Assembly (NCBI RefSeq): GCF_003387165.1
Contig: NZ_QUMW01000009.1
Coordinates: forward strand, 620,001-684,000
Reading direction: 5' to 3'
DNA: 64,000 nucleotides
Source of the DNA: Jeotgalicoccus halotolerans
GTDB lineage: Bacteria > Bacillota > Bacilli > Staphylococcales > Salinicoccaceae
Shown here: positions 34,251 through 43,744 of the stretch, piece after piece
Position numbering within the stretch: the stretch's first letter is position 1
Layout: each line of letters opens with the position of its first letter
The notes under the pieces: generated by a model
Told to the model about the DNA's origin: nothing
Databases searched by the model: none
The model's input: the letters and a program-made list of their open reading frames with translations, nothing else
Program-made: the position numbers and the translations under genes

Positions 34251-35801
34251 TTAAAAAGAGATTTTATAAATTTTGTTGTTGTTATTTATTACTAAATTTT
34301 TCTCATCAAAGTTAAGAATTTTTATTTCATTTTTCTCTTTAGAAAGAGTAGTTAGGAAAAATCCTTTTTTAGTTTTTTGTCTATAGAGTATTCTCTGATT
34401 AGATTCAAAAGTGTTAAATCTATTTGAAATTTTACAAGGTGTTATCTCTGAGTCATTTAAAATAATACTGGTATATTTACCATAATGCGATTGAAGTATA
34501 TAATTTTCAATACCTTCAACTAAAAACTGTCCTCTTGAGAGCATTTTAGCTTTAACACCTAATCCTAAATTAAAATTTACTGCAATTGTATTCTGGTTTT
34601 GAGAATCAAATTTATCAAATATAATCAATGTATCATCGTCTAATATAACTACATATCGTATTAAACTGGTATCAGCATAACCATTATTAACTCCCTTCAC
34701 AATTTTATAATCCTCTCCAATAAAGTAATCATCTATGTATATTCTTTCTTGATCTTTCTCCAGATTGGAAAGTAAATAGTTTTTTCGATATAAAGATAAG
34801 CTATTGTGAGCTAATGGGGATATCATATGTTGTCTTATTTTATCTTTTTTAACATAATTATATTTACCAGAATCGTTTAACAAAATCTGTTTATCAACAT
34901 AGAAAATAAAACTCAAATCATCATAATGTTTATGACCTTTACTTCCGTAACCAGATATAAAAGTAAGTTGAGATTTTCTATTTTCATTTTGAAAAACTAC
35001 TCGACCGGCTTCTTTATCTATAAAATCATCATAGATTTTAATGCCTTTGAAAGTACCATCACTACTATCACCATTTATAGGATATCGTAAATTTGGCATG
35101 GCTATGATTCCTTCTAAATTCGAAGCACTATTTAGCTTTTCTAAATATTTTTCGCCTAAGGTATGTTGTACTATATTTAAGTTTTCTTCAATAGAAAATA
35201 ACCATCTAATAGTTAATCGATGATAATCAGGAGAGTTCTCTAAATGTAAATACTGCGAACTAAAATCTCTATCTATTGCCTCTTGGGATCTGTTTACTAC
35301 TTTATTAATAATATCCTTTTCAAGAAATTTCAATTGATTAGGTATGTATTTTAAAGTTCTTGATAGAGCAGTATCCATCATGATACCGTGATTATTCTTT
35401 TTATAATTTTTTTCGTCTAATAAGAAAATAATATGTTTTTCAATAATATCGATTATATTTCCGGGTATAACATTAGGGTATTGATATTGAGAAAAAAGTA
35501 AAATATTATTTACACGTGCAGATACAGGTTGTTCATGCATGATAAATTTACTTTGATGTTTAGAAGCAATCCATCTGCTTAATAACTTCTCACCTTCAAT
35601 TAAATACTCTTTATTTTTAGTTCTGATATACTCTTTTGTTAAATAACTTAAAAAAGATAAAGAATGTACGTAAATTTGATATGTTTTATTATTTAAATTA
35701 TTATTCCAAAAATCAACGTCTTTTTTTACATATCCAATTGATGTATGTACAAAAACATCTCCAGCCAATAATTCTTTTGAATACTTTGTAAAATTCTCCA
35801 T
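34251..35801 (-). CDS. Heparinase II/III-like protein 1
   Basis: 516 residues, no signal peptide. An N-terminal alpha/alpha toroid region, with NNHGIMMD (136-143) and HLENSPDYHR (186-195), is followed by a beta domain with KGHKHYDDLSF (288-298). These match the heparinase II/III family, whose Tyr and His act as acid/base in cleaving uronic-acid polymers. No secretion signal is visible, so it may act on a cytoplasmic lipid-linked polymer. GAGGTG site. AT-rich, unlike the region to its left. A paralogue lies at 39597. Confidence 0.8.
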   Translation of the reverse strand: MENFTKYSKELLAGDVFVHTSIGYVKKDVDFWNNNLNNKTYQIYVHSLSFLSYLTKEYIRTKNKEYLIEGEKLLSRWIASKHQSKFIMHEQPVSARVNNILLFSQYQYPNVIPGNIIDIIEKHIIFLLDEKNYKKNNHGIMMDTALSRTLKYIPNQLKFLEKDIINKVVNRSQEAIDRDFSSQYLHLENSPDYHRLTIRWLFSIEENLNIVQHTLGEKYLEKLNSASNLEGIIAMPNLRYPINGDSSDGTFKGIKIYDDFIDKEAGRVVFQNENRKSQLTFISGYGSKGHKHYDDLSFIFYVDKQILLNDSGKYNYVKKDKIRQHMISPLAHNSLSLYRKNYLLSNLEKDQERIYIDDYFIGEDYKIVKGVNNGYADTSLIRYVVILDDDTLIIFDKFDSQNQNTIAVNFNLGLGVKAKMLSRGQFLVEGIENYILQSHYGKYTSIILNDSEITPCKISNRFNTFESNQRILYRQKTKKGFFLTTLSKEKNEIKILNFDEKNLVINNNNKIYKISF

Positions 35802-36022
35802 GTTATTTTCACCTCACACTCGTTATTTTACTATAAAAATTATAGATATCTACTTTATAATACATAATTATATTTTTATCTGTTTCATTAAGTTATCTGT
35901 TCTTGGATAGATGTTTTTTCTTCATGTTAAACTATTTAATGAAAGTGAAAAATTTTAAACACAATATTTATTAAATTAAGACTATGTTATTATTATATTA
36001 TCTATTGAAGGAGTGATACTAA

Positions 36023-37201
36023 TTGGATGTAAATGATTTAAATTATTTGTTGGATCAATTTAAAGATGTTTCAAAAAATAAATATAAAAGTGTAAATGTG
36101 GGCTCTAATAGTAGTTATATTACATATTTGAAACGCAGTGGTTTTAATCATAGTATTGAAACTATTAATGCATCAAAAAAACTTATAAGTATTTTAACAA
36201 AAGAGGGTAAGCTTATTGATGCATTTCATTATCCACTTTACCCTAATGGAACTGAATTTGCTTTAAATCTTACAAGAGATAAATTCAGAGCTGAAAACCA
36301 TCTACATAAATGTGGTTTAAACACAACAAAATCACGTGTTTATTCCTATGATGAAGTTGAAAAAGCTAAATCTGAATATTTTATAGATGATATAAATGAA
36401 AGAGTAGTCATTAAACCTCTAAAATCAAGCTTAGGCAGAGGAGTTTTCGTTAATGTATCCAAAGAAAGATTTAATGAAAACTGGAAATTAAGTAAAGAAG
36501 ATTTAACTGTCACTGAACTCCGCCATGGTAATGATTTAAGATTTATAGTGCAGAACTTTCTGAAAGGCTTTGAGGTTAGAGCAACTATCCTTCAAGGAAC
36601 ACTGGTGGCGTTAATCGCAAGAATACCTCCTTATGTTGAAGGCAATGGTCGTAATACTATACAAGAATTAATTGTTATTAAAAATAGAACACGAAAATCA
36701 TGTGGTTACTTAAAGAAATATCCAATTAATATTACCAGTAAGATTAAAGAATTTCTCAAATCAAATAATTTAAGTTTAGACTATATTCCTAAAAAAAATG
36801 AACGTGTATTATTAAGTTCTGTTTCCAATATTGCTGGAGGTGGTGAATTAATTAATATTACTGATAAAGTATCAGATAATATCAAAGAATTTGCTCTTGA
36901 TGTTCTTGCTTCAATTCCAGGCTTGTATTCGGGAGGTTTAGACTTAGTGTTAAGATCTTTTGATGATCCAGAACCTCATGTTATTGAAATAAATACTTTC
37001 CCTGTTATTTCATTAACAAAATACCCGACCTACGGCAAACCTTCAAATCCTGCTAAGGTACTCGTAGAATCTGTCATTGCTCAACATCAGATTAATAATA
37101 ATGAAGATAACCAATATTATATTGAAAATGCAGATGAATATTTAAAAAACTTTATTGATTTTTCTAAAAGACAACTAAAATTCATAGACATAGCAAAATA
37201 A
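36023..37201 (+). CDS. ATP-grasp ligase 1 (cyanophycin-synthetase type)
   Basis: 392 residues from TTG, nine bases after AAGGAG. ATP-grasp features: VVIKPLKSSLGRGVFV (128-143), FEVRATIL (183-190), IPPYVEGNGRNTIQELI (201-217) and GGLDLVLRS...VIEIN (304-324, metal-binding E and N). This order is as in the ATP-grasp part of cyanophycin synthetase, which activates a carboxylate as acyl phosphate and adds an amine. No Mur-ligase domain follows. Two paralogues lie downstream on the opposite strand. Likely forms an amide or peptide bond; substrates unknown. Confidence 0.8.
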   Translation: MDVNDLNYLLDQFKDVSKNKYKSVNVGSNSSYITYLKRSGFNHSIETINASKKLISILTKEGKLIDAFHYPLYPNGTEFALNLTRDKFRAENHLHKCGLNTTKSRVYSYDEVEKAKSEYFIDDINERVVIKPLKSSLGRGVFVNVSKERFNENWKLSKEDLTVTELRHGNDLRFIVQNFLKGFEVRATILQGTLVALIARIPPYVEGNGRNTIQELIVIKNRTRKSCGYLKKYPINITSKIKEFLKSNNLSLDYIPKKNERVLLSSVSNIAGGGELINITDKVSDNIKEFALDVLASIPGLYSGGLDLVLRSFDDPEPHVIEINTFPVISLTKYPTYGKPSNPAKVLVESVIAQHQINNNEDNQYYIENADEYLKNFIDFSKRQLKFIDIAK

Positions 37202-37203
37202 AA

Positions 37204-37263
37204 ATCTCCCCTTCATTCTTTCACTTTCTATAGTGTGCTCAAATAATGAAGGGGAGATCTTTT
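37204..37263. terminator. Bidirectional terminator between ATP-grasp genes 1 and 2
   Basis: Arms ATCTCCCCTTCATT (37204-37217) and AATGAAGGGGAGAT (37245-37258), with a minor inner hairpin; flanked by A and T runs. Confidence 0.8.
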
Positions 37264-37272
37264 AATATTCTA

Positions 37273-38466
37273 TTATAATTTTTCTAGATTATTTAAAATT
37301 TGCTGTTTATGTATTTCATTTTTCATTTGTTGGAATATCATTAAATTACGTACATAATCATTATGATTTTCTATATCATAAATTTGTTTTGGTGAATTTT
37401 TAAATTGATCTACCGCATAAAAAGATTTTAAGAAGTACTCTTGAGGGGCATACTGTTTTCCATATGTCGGATAGAGTGTAGACTGCAGCATAGGCCACGC
37501 ATTTATTTCAATCACTCTCGGTTCCTTATCTTCAAATGTTTTCATTATTAAATCTACGCCCCCAGAATACAACCCAGGAATTGCTGCTATTGATTTTACT
37601 GCTGAACTTTTAATTTCATCGCAGACATCATCTGTAATATCAACCATTTCTCCACCATTACTAATATTAGATAGAGAAGATAACAATACAAATTCACCTT
37701 TGTTAGGTATACTTTTAAAGTTTAAATCATTATAGTTTAAGAATTTCTCTTTTTTTTCATCTAATACTATAGGCCTCTTTCTTAAATGGGCACATTTTTG
37801 TCGCTTTCTATTCTTAATTTGAACTAAATTTTTTATAGAGTTTTTTCCATTGCCGACAACATAGGCAGGTATTCGTGCAACTATTGAAATCAGTTTACCT
37901 TCAATAACTACTGCTCTGGCTTCAAATCCTTCAATATAATCTTGAACCATTAAGTTCACTTCTCGGTTACTCGTTCCCTTTATTATATTTACTGTATCAT
38001 TCCAAAAATAATCAAAATCATTTTCATTAATCCTTACATTAACTCCGAGACCGCCAGACATATTTATTGGTTTTATAACAGCTAATCGATCACTTTTAGA
38101 TGAGTAAAATTCTTCTTTTGCCTTACTCAAATCATTCTCATTATATACAGTAGAATTAGTAGTATATATACCAGATAATCTCAATAATTTTTCTGCTGCT
38201 ATTTTATCTTTAACTAACTTCATAGATTCTCGAGAGTTATTAGGATATTTCATATCTTTTAATTCTCCAATAATTGTACCGTCTATTCTTTTTAAAGTAA
38301 CAGCTTTTTGATTTCCACGGCCTAATCCTTCTTCATAATTAAAACCTAATCTTTTAGTTATATTTACATATTGCCGCATTGTATTTAGCGTTGGTATTCT
38401 CTTGTATACATTCTTCTTATTATTAGAAATGTTTGAGAAAATATATTTTACATCACTACTAAGCAT
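37273..38466 (-). CDS. ATP-grasp ligase 2 (cyanophycin-synthetase type)
   Basis: 397 residues from ATG 38466, preceded by AAGGGTG; an in-frame GTG nine bases out overlaps the site. Same plan as copy 1: LAVIKPINMSGGLGVNV, FEARAVVIEGKLIS, RIPAYVVGNGKNSIKNLV, GGVDLIMKTFE and RVIEINAWP. Convergent with copy 1, and 18-27 bases after copy 3. All catalytic-type motifs look intact. Paralogue with probably a different amine or acyl substrate. Confidence 0.8.
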   Translation of the reverse strand: MLSSDVKYIFSNISNNKKNVYKRIPTLNTMRQYVNITKRLGFNYEEGLGRGNQKAVTLKRIDGTIIGELKDMKYPNNSRESMKLVKDKIAAEKLLRLSGIYTTNSTVYNENDLSKAKEEFYSSKSDRLAVIKPINMSGGLGVNVRINENDFDYFWNDTVNIIKGTSNREVNLMVQDYIEGFEARAVVIEGKLISIVARIPAYVVGNGKNSIKNLVQIKNRKRQKCAHLRKRPIVLDEKKEKFLNYNDLNFKSIPNKGEFVLLSSLSNISNGGEMVDITDDVCDEIKSSAVKSIAAIPGLYSGGVDLIMKTFEDKEPRVIEINAWPMLQSTLYPTYGKQYAPQEYFLKSFYAVDQFKNSPKQIYDIENHNDYVRNLMIFQQMKNEIHKQQILNNLEKL

Positions 38467-38492
38467 GTATTTCACACCCTTATATTAATAAA

Positions 38493-39551
38493 TTATTTAT
38501 TTAATTTATTTTTAAAATCTTTAAGTAATAGATCAATTAAATCATTTACAGGAGTTTTCGGTTCTCCTTTAAGTGGATAATGGTGCATGCGCAGGTTAGC
38601 TCCTGGATTTACTTCTAACACACTTGCACTGCTATCATTAAAAGACTCAAACATAATATCCACACCGGCGGTACTAATTCCAGGAATAACTTTAATAGTA
38701 TCTTCAGCCAATTTTTTTAGCGAGTCACCGACTAAATGACTAATTTCATAGCTATCTCCACCTAAAGAGATATTAGATGAATTATGAAGGAAAACAATTT
38801 CGTCTTTTTCGAGAATACTATTCAGGGTTTTTCCCAGTTGTTCAAGATTATGTTTGACAACATCTGATATTTTAATAGGAAGTCTTTTTAAATGCGGATT
38901 CATCATTCTGGCAGTATTTTTCTTATTAATAAGTTCATTAACTGTATGTAAACCGTCTCCTACAATATTTGCTGGAACTCTTAGAATAGCTGAATTAAAT
39001 TTGTTTTCAACAACCAGCATTCTCGTTTCAACACCACTCAATATAGGTTGTAATAATACTTTAAATATCTTTGTTGTTTCATCATATTCTTTTTTGGCAT
39101 TATTCCATGCAAATTCAAAGTTTGATTCATCAACATCTAAAGTAATACCTCTTCCACCATACATATTTAACGGTTTGAGTACGAGTGGTCTTTGGCTTTT
39201 TTTAGCTATTTCCAAGCCTTTATCGTAATCTTTTTCTTCCAGTAATATTGACTCTGTAGTGCTAATCTCATTAGTAGATAAAAGATTCTCTGTTTTCATC
39301 TTGTCTTTACACAGTCTGATACCTTTTTTATCGCTGGTTGATGGAATTTGACCGTTCATACTTCCAAATAATTTATTTTTGTAGTAAAATTTTATTTCCG
39401 AACTGCTCATTCTCTCAGATGTACATTCAGGTAACGATTTTATATGATTTTCTGCTAATTTTAAAGTGCCGTTAACTCCGTTATCATATTGATTAATATG
39501 AAGGTTAATTAAATGATCAGACATGATTTTTTTGAGAATATCGAAATCCAT
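38493..39551 (-). CDS. ATP-grasp ligase 3 (cyanophycin-synthetase type)
   Basis: 352 residues from ATG 39551, six bases after GGAG. Motifs: LVLKPLNMYGGRGITLDV, VETRMLVVENKF, RVPANIVGDGLHTVNELI, GVDIMFESF and VLEVNPGANLRMHHYP. It is shorter than its relatives because the C-terminal helical extension is missing. Downstream of heparinase-like protein 2 by about 45 bases, so co-transcribed with it and with ATP-grasp 2. Confidence 0.8.
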   Translation of the reverse strand: MDFDILKKIMSDHLINLHINQYDNGVNGTLKLAENHIKSLPECTSERMSSSEIKFYYKNKLFGSMNGQIPSTSDKKGIRLCKDKMKTENLLSTNEISTTESILLEEKDYDKGLEIAKKSQRPLVLKPLNMYGGRGITLDVDESNFEFAWNNAKKEYDETTKIFKVLLQPILSGVETRMLVVENKFNSAILRVPANIVGDGLHTVNELINKKNTARMMNPHLKRLPIKISDVVKHNLEQLGKTLNSILEKDEIVFLHNSSNISLGGDSYEISHLVGDSLKKLAEDTIKVIPGISTAGVDIMFESFNDSSASVLEVNPGANLRMHHYPLKGEPKTPVNDLIDLLLKDFKNKLNK

Positions 39552-39596
39552 CTTTAACTCCATTCTGAGTTGATTATTAAAAGTCAGTATATTTTT

Positions 39597-41183
39597 TTAT
39601 AAATCTACTCTGATTTCTTTATTATTTTGATTAAATATAATCTGGTTATTATGCAGTTTAATATCTCCTATGTTATCGATATTTTTTTTATTAAAGATAG
39701 CTGTAATAAAAGTCGCATTGTCAGTTTGCTGATTAAAAGTAATTCTAGAATTTTCAATATAATTGTTAAATTTTCTTGAAATGTATCCTTTCTCTATACT
39801 ACTCGTAATCGAAGTATTAAATCTTTCAAAAGTTTTAATTATAAATTCTTCCTGCCCTAAAGATATTTCATATGTCAAATTATCTATTCTACTAATTGTA
39901 GCATTTTCATTAATATTAAAATTTTGCTGCACATTCTCGTTATTCTTACTCACCATTCTATCTGCAACAATATAAAGATCATCTTTTGTAAGAATATTAT
40001 AACGTATTAAATTGACTCCTTCATATAACCTATTAATACCCGAACTGAAGATATAGTCCTTATTTGTACGATATCCTGTTAATTTAAGTTGAGATTGTTC
40101 ATTAATTGGATCAATCAATTTATATTTTTTCCCCGGAATACCTATTGTATTATGCGCTTGAGGGGATATAATATGTTGCCGAATTGGATCTTTACTTGCG
40201 TAACTGTATTTTCCAGAGTCGGATAGTAATTCTTGTCCGCTCATAAATAATGTTATTGATAAATCATCGTAATGTTTATGAGTTTTACTGAAATAACCAC
40301 TTTTGAAAGTCAGCATAGTACTCTCTTTCGGATTATTCTTGTTAAAATTATTAAATATTCCTATACCTGATTCAGTATCATAAAAATTTTTATAATTCTT
40401 TTTGATTTTAGTATCATTTATATGTCCAGTGTCTCCAATAATAGGATATACAAGATTTGGTTGAATCATATAATTTTTGAATTCCTGTGCCAGATTAAGA
40501 ATAGATTTTTCCTCTTTACCGATAGGTATTCTTAACTCTTTAAGCTTATTTTCAATTTTTTTAAAAATGGAAAGAACCATTCTATGGTACTCTGGGGAAT
40601 TTTCTAGATGAACACCTCGCCTAGTAAAATCTCTTCTTAAAGCGTAACGAACTCTGTATAAAGCTTTATCTATGTATTTAGTTTTCTTTTCTTTGTCTAC
40701 GATATAACTTGATGCATTTAATAATGAATAATCCATCATTAATCCATGATTATTAAATTTATAATTACGTTCATTAAATAGAAACTCGCAGTGTTCAATT
40801 ATCATTTTGTTAAAAGTTTTTTCAGCTATTTTGTATTTCTCCGCCAAATTTTGAAAATCTATAATATAGTTTAATCTTGAAGATACAGGATGTTCTTTCC
40901 AAGCATGATTCTTACCTTTAGTGTGATCGGTTTTATTCCAATCTAAAATAATATCTCTTGCGTATTTTTGTAGATTTTCATTACTATCATATTTTGAAAT
41001 AATAACTAATGCTTCGACGATACTTAAGCTATGTAAATATGTTTGATAGGTATTAGCATTATCAGAATGCTGATAATTCCAGTCTATTCCATTAGTAATA
41101 TTAATTGGTTCAAAACCTTTTCTAACAATTAATTGATTATTAAAATATGCATCAACTTTCTCACGTTCTTTGCTATACTTCAT
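39597..41183 (-). CDS. Heparinase II/III-like protein 2
   Basis: 528 residues; no signal peptide. Paralogue of the protein at 34251: NNHGLMMDYS, VHLENSPEYHRM and FSKTHKHYDDLSITLFMSG are in the same order. Likely a polysaccharide lyase-like toroid plus beta-sandwich protein. First gene of a minus-strand unit with ATP-grasp 3 and 2. Together with the first heparinase-like gene it brackets the three ATP-grasp genes. GAGGAG site. Confidence 0.8.
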   Translation of the reverse strand: MKYSKEREKVDAYFNNQLIVRKGFEPINITNGIDWNYQHSDNANTYQTYLHSLSIVEALVIISKYDSNENLQKYARDIILDWNKTDHTKGKNHAWKEHPVSSRLNYIIDFQNLAEKYKIAEKTFNKMIIEHCEFLFNERNYKFNNHGLMMDYSLLNASSYIVDKEKKTKYIDKALYRVRYALRRDFTRRGVHLENSPEYHRMVLSIFKKIENKLKELRIPIGKEEKSILNLAQEFKNYMIQPNLVYPIIGDTGHINDTKIKKNYKNFYDTESGIGIFNNFNKNNPKESTMLTFKSGYFSKTHKHYDDLSITLFMSGQELLSDSGKYSYASKDPIRQHIISPQAHNTIGIPGKKYKLIDPINEQSQLKLTGYRTNKDYIFSSGINRLYEGVNLIRYNILTKDDLYIVADRMVSKNNENVQQNFNINENATISRIDNLTYEISLGQEEFIIKTFERFNTSITSSIEKGYISRKFNNYIENSRITFNQQTDNATFITAIFNKKNIDNIGDIKLHNNQIIFNQNNKEIRVDL

Positions 41184-41910
41184 GCCTTACTCCTCATTAA
41201 AATTTTCTTTTATAAAGTATTTTCTATAATTACTTTAATTTTTATAATACCATTTATGTCTCTAGTGTACATATCAAAGGACAACTTCTCTATTTATTTT
41301 ATAACTTTTTAAATCCCTAATTAAAAATAATAAAATATTCTATTATAGGGAGTATATACTTTTTACAATAGACTCTAAGTAAAATATATTTGATGTATAA
41401 TTACATCTTTAATCTTAGTTTGCAAAAAGCGAGTTAAGCGCTTTTGGTTTAGATGGTCTTGTCAGTTAATTACGGCCAAAAAATGTATCATCTCTACCAT
41501 CTTTCTTACCATTGAATTACAAGAAAATGTACCAATTTAGGCAATTTGTTTAATACTTCCGATATAATTAATCTTAACACTATTAGGCGCGACATTTTAT
41601 ATCAGTTGAATGAACAATCTAATTGTTTATTATGAAAAGAACTAACCTAAGCAATGGACTTCAATAAAATCAAGCAGGTATTTAAATACTCAATCGCTTC
41701 ATAAAAAATCATATACTTTGAAAATTTTTGAATTACCAAACACCATTGGAAATATAGTTACGTATATAATTGTGGGTTGTTTAACCTATTTTAACAAAAA
41801 GAACTATATCAAGAAAATTTAAATTAAACTACAATATTCTAAATACTATACAGTATTTAGTATGTTATACTCATCATACATTTTAAATTATATTGATTAA
41901 GGAGGATGGC
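41184..41910. other. AT-rich 727-bp gap without a gene
   Basis: No frame with a good ribosome site and no recognisable transposase on either strand. It holds one hairpin, AAAAGCG-N7-CGCTTTT at 41425-41445. Stops are frequent in all frames. It probably contains the promoters of the flanking genes and possibly worn remains of an inserted element, which I cannot identify. Confidence 0.5.
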
Positions 41911-42402
41911 ATGGTTAAGCTGAATGTACGTTTATATAATCCCTCAGATTATAATAAAATTATAAATTTCAAAGTATTTAACTATCAAAAAGATTTTACA
42001 ACATCACCTATTAAGATTATTAGCGAAAACTTAGAAAGTGAAAATTGTTTCCCATTTGTTGTCGAAAATAAAAAAAATGAAATCATTGGATTTTTTTTAA
42101 TACATAGACATTATCACCATCTAGGTTTCTCTACTCCTTTTGATGCTACTTTCATCAGAGCAGTAAATATAGATTCAAAACATCAGGGTAATGGTTATGG
42201 AAGAGCACTATTTAAACAGCTTCCAGAGATATTAAAAAATCATATAAAAGATATCAGTGATTTATATCTAGTTGTAGATGACATTAATAAAGTTGCTTTA
42301 AATCTATATGAGAAAACTGGATTCATACATATTGCTACCAAAGAAAATGGTCCGAGTGGTCCTGAAAGATTATACTATTTAGATCTAAATTTATTTACTT
42401 AA
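41911..42402 (+). CDS. GNAT-family N-acetyltransferase
   Basis: 163 residues from ATG 41911, five bases after AAGGAGG; an in-frame TTG upstream precedes that site and is rejected. GNAT fold: FVVENKKNEIIGFFLIHRH, then the acetyl-CoA loop DSKHQGNGYGRALFKQLPE (Q/R-x-x-G-x-G/A), and LVVDDINKVALNLYEKTGF. Acetyl acceptor unknown; it may modify an amino sugar or amino acid of the local polymer, or be unrelated. Lone plus-strand gene in the island. Confidence 0.78.
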   Translation: MVKLNVRLYNPSDYNKIINFKVFNYQKDFTTSPIKIISENLESENCFPFVVENKKNEIIGFFLIHRHYHHLGFSTPFDATFIRAVNIDSKHQGNGYGRALFKQLPEILKNHIKDISDLYLVVDDINKVALNLYEKTGFIHIATKENGPSGPERLYYLDLNLFT

Positions 42403-42505
42403 AAAAGATATTTTAATGTTGTCACATTGATTGAACAATACTATGTTATATCATAGTAATTTAGATATTTTATAAAATTAATCACCTAATATTACTTAAA
42501 ATACT

Positions 42506-42540
42506 AGAAATAGAGCCTTATTAAAAAGACTCTATTTCTT
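42506..42540 (-). terminator. Terminator overlapping the PP-loop gene stop
   Basis: Stem AGAAATAGAG / CTCTATTTCT around a 14-base loop with A/T runs; its left part could also serve the GNAT gene. Confidence 0.6.
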
Positions 42541-43687
42541 ATCTCACTTCATACCAATTTGATAAATAATTTTTTATTGTCTCATACTCGTCTAAATCTT
42601 CAGTACTATATACCGAGACAGTAGCACCCTCTAACACTTTGAAGAACCGTTCTCTTTGATTCTCAGGTATATTATGGACGTTATCAGGGTGGTATTTAGT
42701 AAAAAAGTCAAGGGACATATTTTCTAGCAGGTGCTCAGCATCTCCTGGAATATCAGAAACCATTGTAGAGGCTACCTCATAACCTTTAAATTTCAAAATA
42801 TATAAGGCTAAATGATCTGCTTGAAATACATCACCCCATTTAAAATGCGGATTTTTCAATGGTTTTACCGGATTAGTTATCTCGATATTACTATTAAATC
42901 TTTCGTTTTCAATTTCTAAGTAGAGCTGTTTTCTATATCGCTTTTCACTTCCTTCAGAAGCTAAAGATATCAAAGACTCATTAATATGTTCAGGGAAATA
43001 GTGTGCAGCAATCCTTAATGCTCCTATCTCTGTAAGACCTAAAGTATAAGGTATTGACGACATCCCAGCACCTTCAATCAACAAAGGTGTTGATGCATTT
43101 TTAATAAATCTCGAATCACTTAAAACTGCTGATAACATGACAGATCCGAAAACATTAAAATCTGAATTCAAGTAGTCCTTATATAAAATAGAGCCAATCA
43201 CCATAAACAACCAAGAATTTCTTCTGAAATCTGTTTCGATAATGTTTGTTTTTACAATATGACTATTAAATTTCTTTATAATACTCATTTCCCTATTGAA
43301 ATCTCCACCAAAATCCATTGCTACTAGAGAAGAGTTTCGAGGTAAAAATGCCAATGCAGCTAAACTATCAAATCCACCACTAAAATTCAATGTCTCATTA
43401 TCAAAAGATTTGTTAATAGTATATTCATTTAAATCTATATGACATTTTAACTTGGCTCCAGTATGTTTTTCTATAGTAGCTTTTGTTCTTAAAGATACTT
43501 TTAAATCCATAAAAATTGAATCGTATTTTCTTCCGCATAAACAGGCCAAACTGTATGCAATTAAATCATCTCTAACAATTATTGGATCAGTTAATTCAAA
43601 TTCGATATAATGTTTGATTTCTCCATATTCATAATCTACATTAATGTATCCAGGCCTTTTTATAACATTTATAAATTTAATTCTCAT
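42539..43687 (-). CDS. PP-loop ATP-pyrophosphatase-like protein
   Basis: 382 residues. SGGFDSLAAL at 103-112 is the PP-loop (SGGxDS) of the adenine nucleotide alpha-hydrolase group, which includes asparagine synthase, QueC and GuaA. There is no glutaminase domain. The first 100 residues are a beta-rich part of unknown type; the C-terminal half has GDVFQADHLALYILKFKG. Probably activates a carboxyl or carbonyl group by adenylation. Downstream of the large glycosyltransferase, same strand, 57 bases apart. Confidence 0.65.
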   Translation of the reverse strand: MRIKFINVIKRPGYINVDYEYGEIKHYIEFELTDPIIVRDDLIAYSLACLCGRKYDSIFMDLKVSLRTKATIEKHTGAKLKCHIDLNEYTINKSFDNETLNFSGGFDSLAALAFLPRNSSLVAMDFGGDFNREMSIIKKFNSHIVKTNIIETDFRRNSWLFMVIGSILYKDYLNSDFNVFGSVMLSAVLSDSRFIKNASTPLLIEGAGMSSIPYTLGLTEIGALRIAAHYFPEHINESLISLASEGSEKRYRKQLYLEIENERFNSNIEITNPVKPLKNPHFKWGDVFQADHLALYILKFKGYEVASTMVSDIPGDAEHLLENMSLDFFTKYHPDNVHNIPENQRERFFKVLEGATVSVYSTEDLDEYETIKNYLSNWYEVR

Positions 43688-43744
43688 TTAAACACTCCAT
43701 TTTTATAGATATATTTAACAATAATTAAATAACATATCTTTGAG

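Noticed and set aside
41425-41445. Terminator for a hidden gene
   Set aside because: The 7-bp hairpin lacks a clear gene on either side ending near it.
41184-41910. Insertion-sequence remnant
   Set aside because: Short frames on both strands were read, but none gave a convincing transposase motif and no terminal inverted repeats or target duplication were found.
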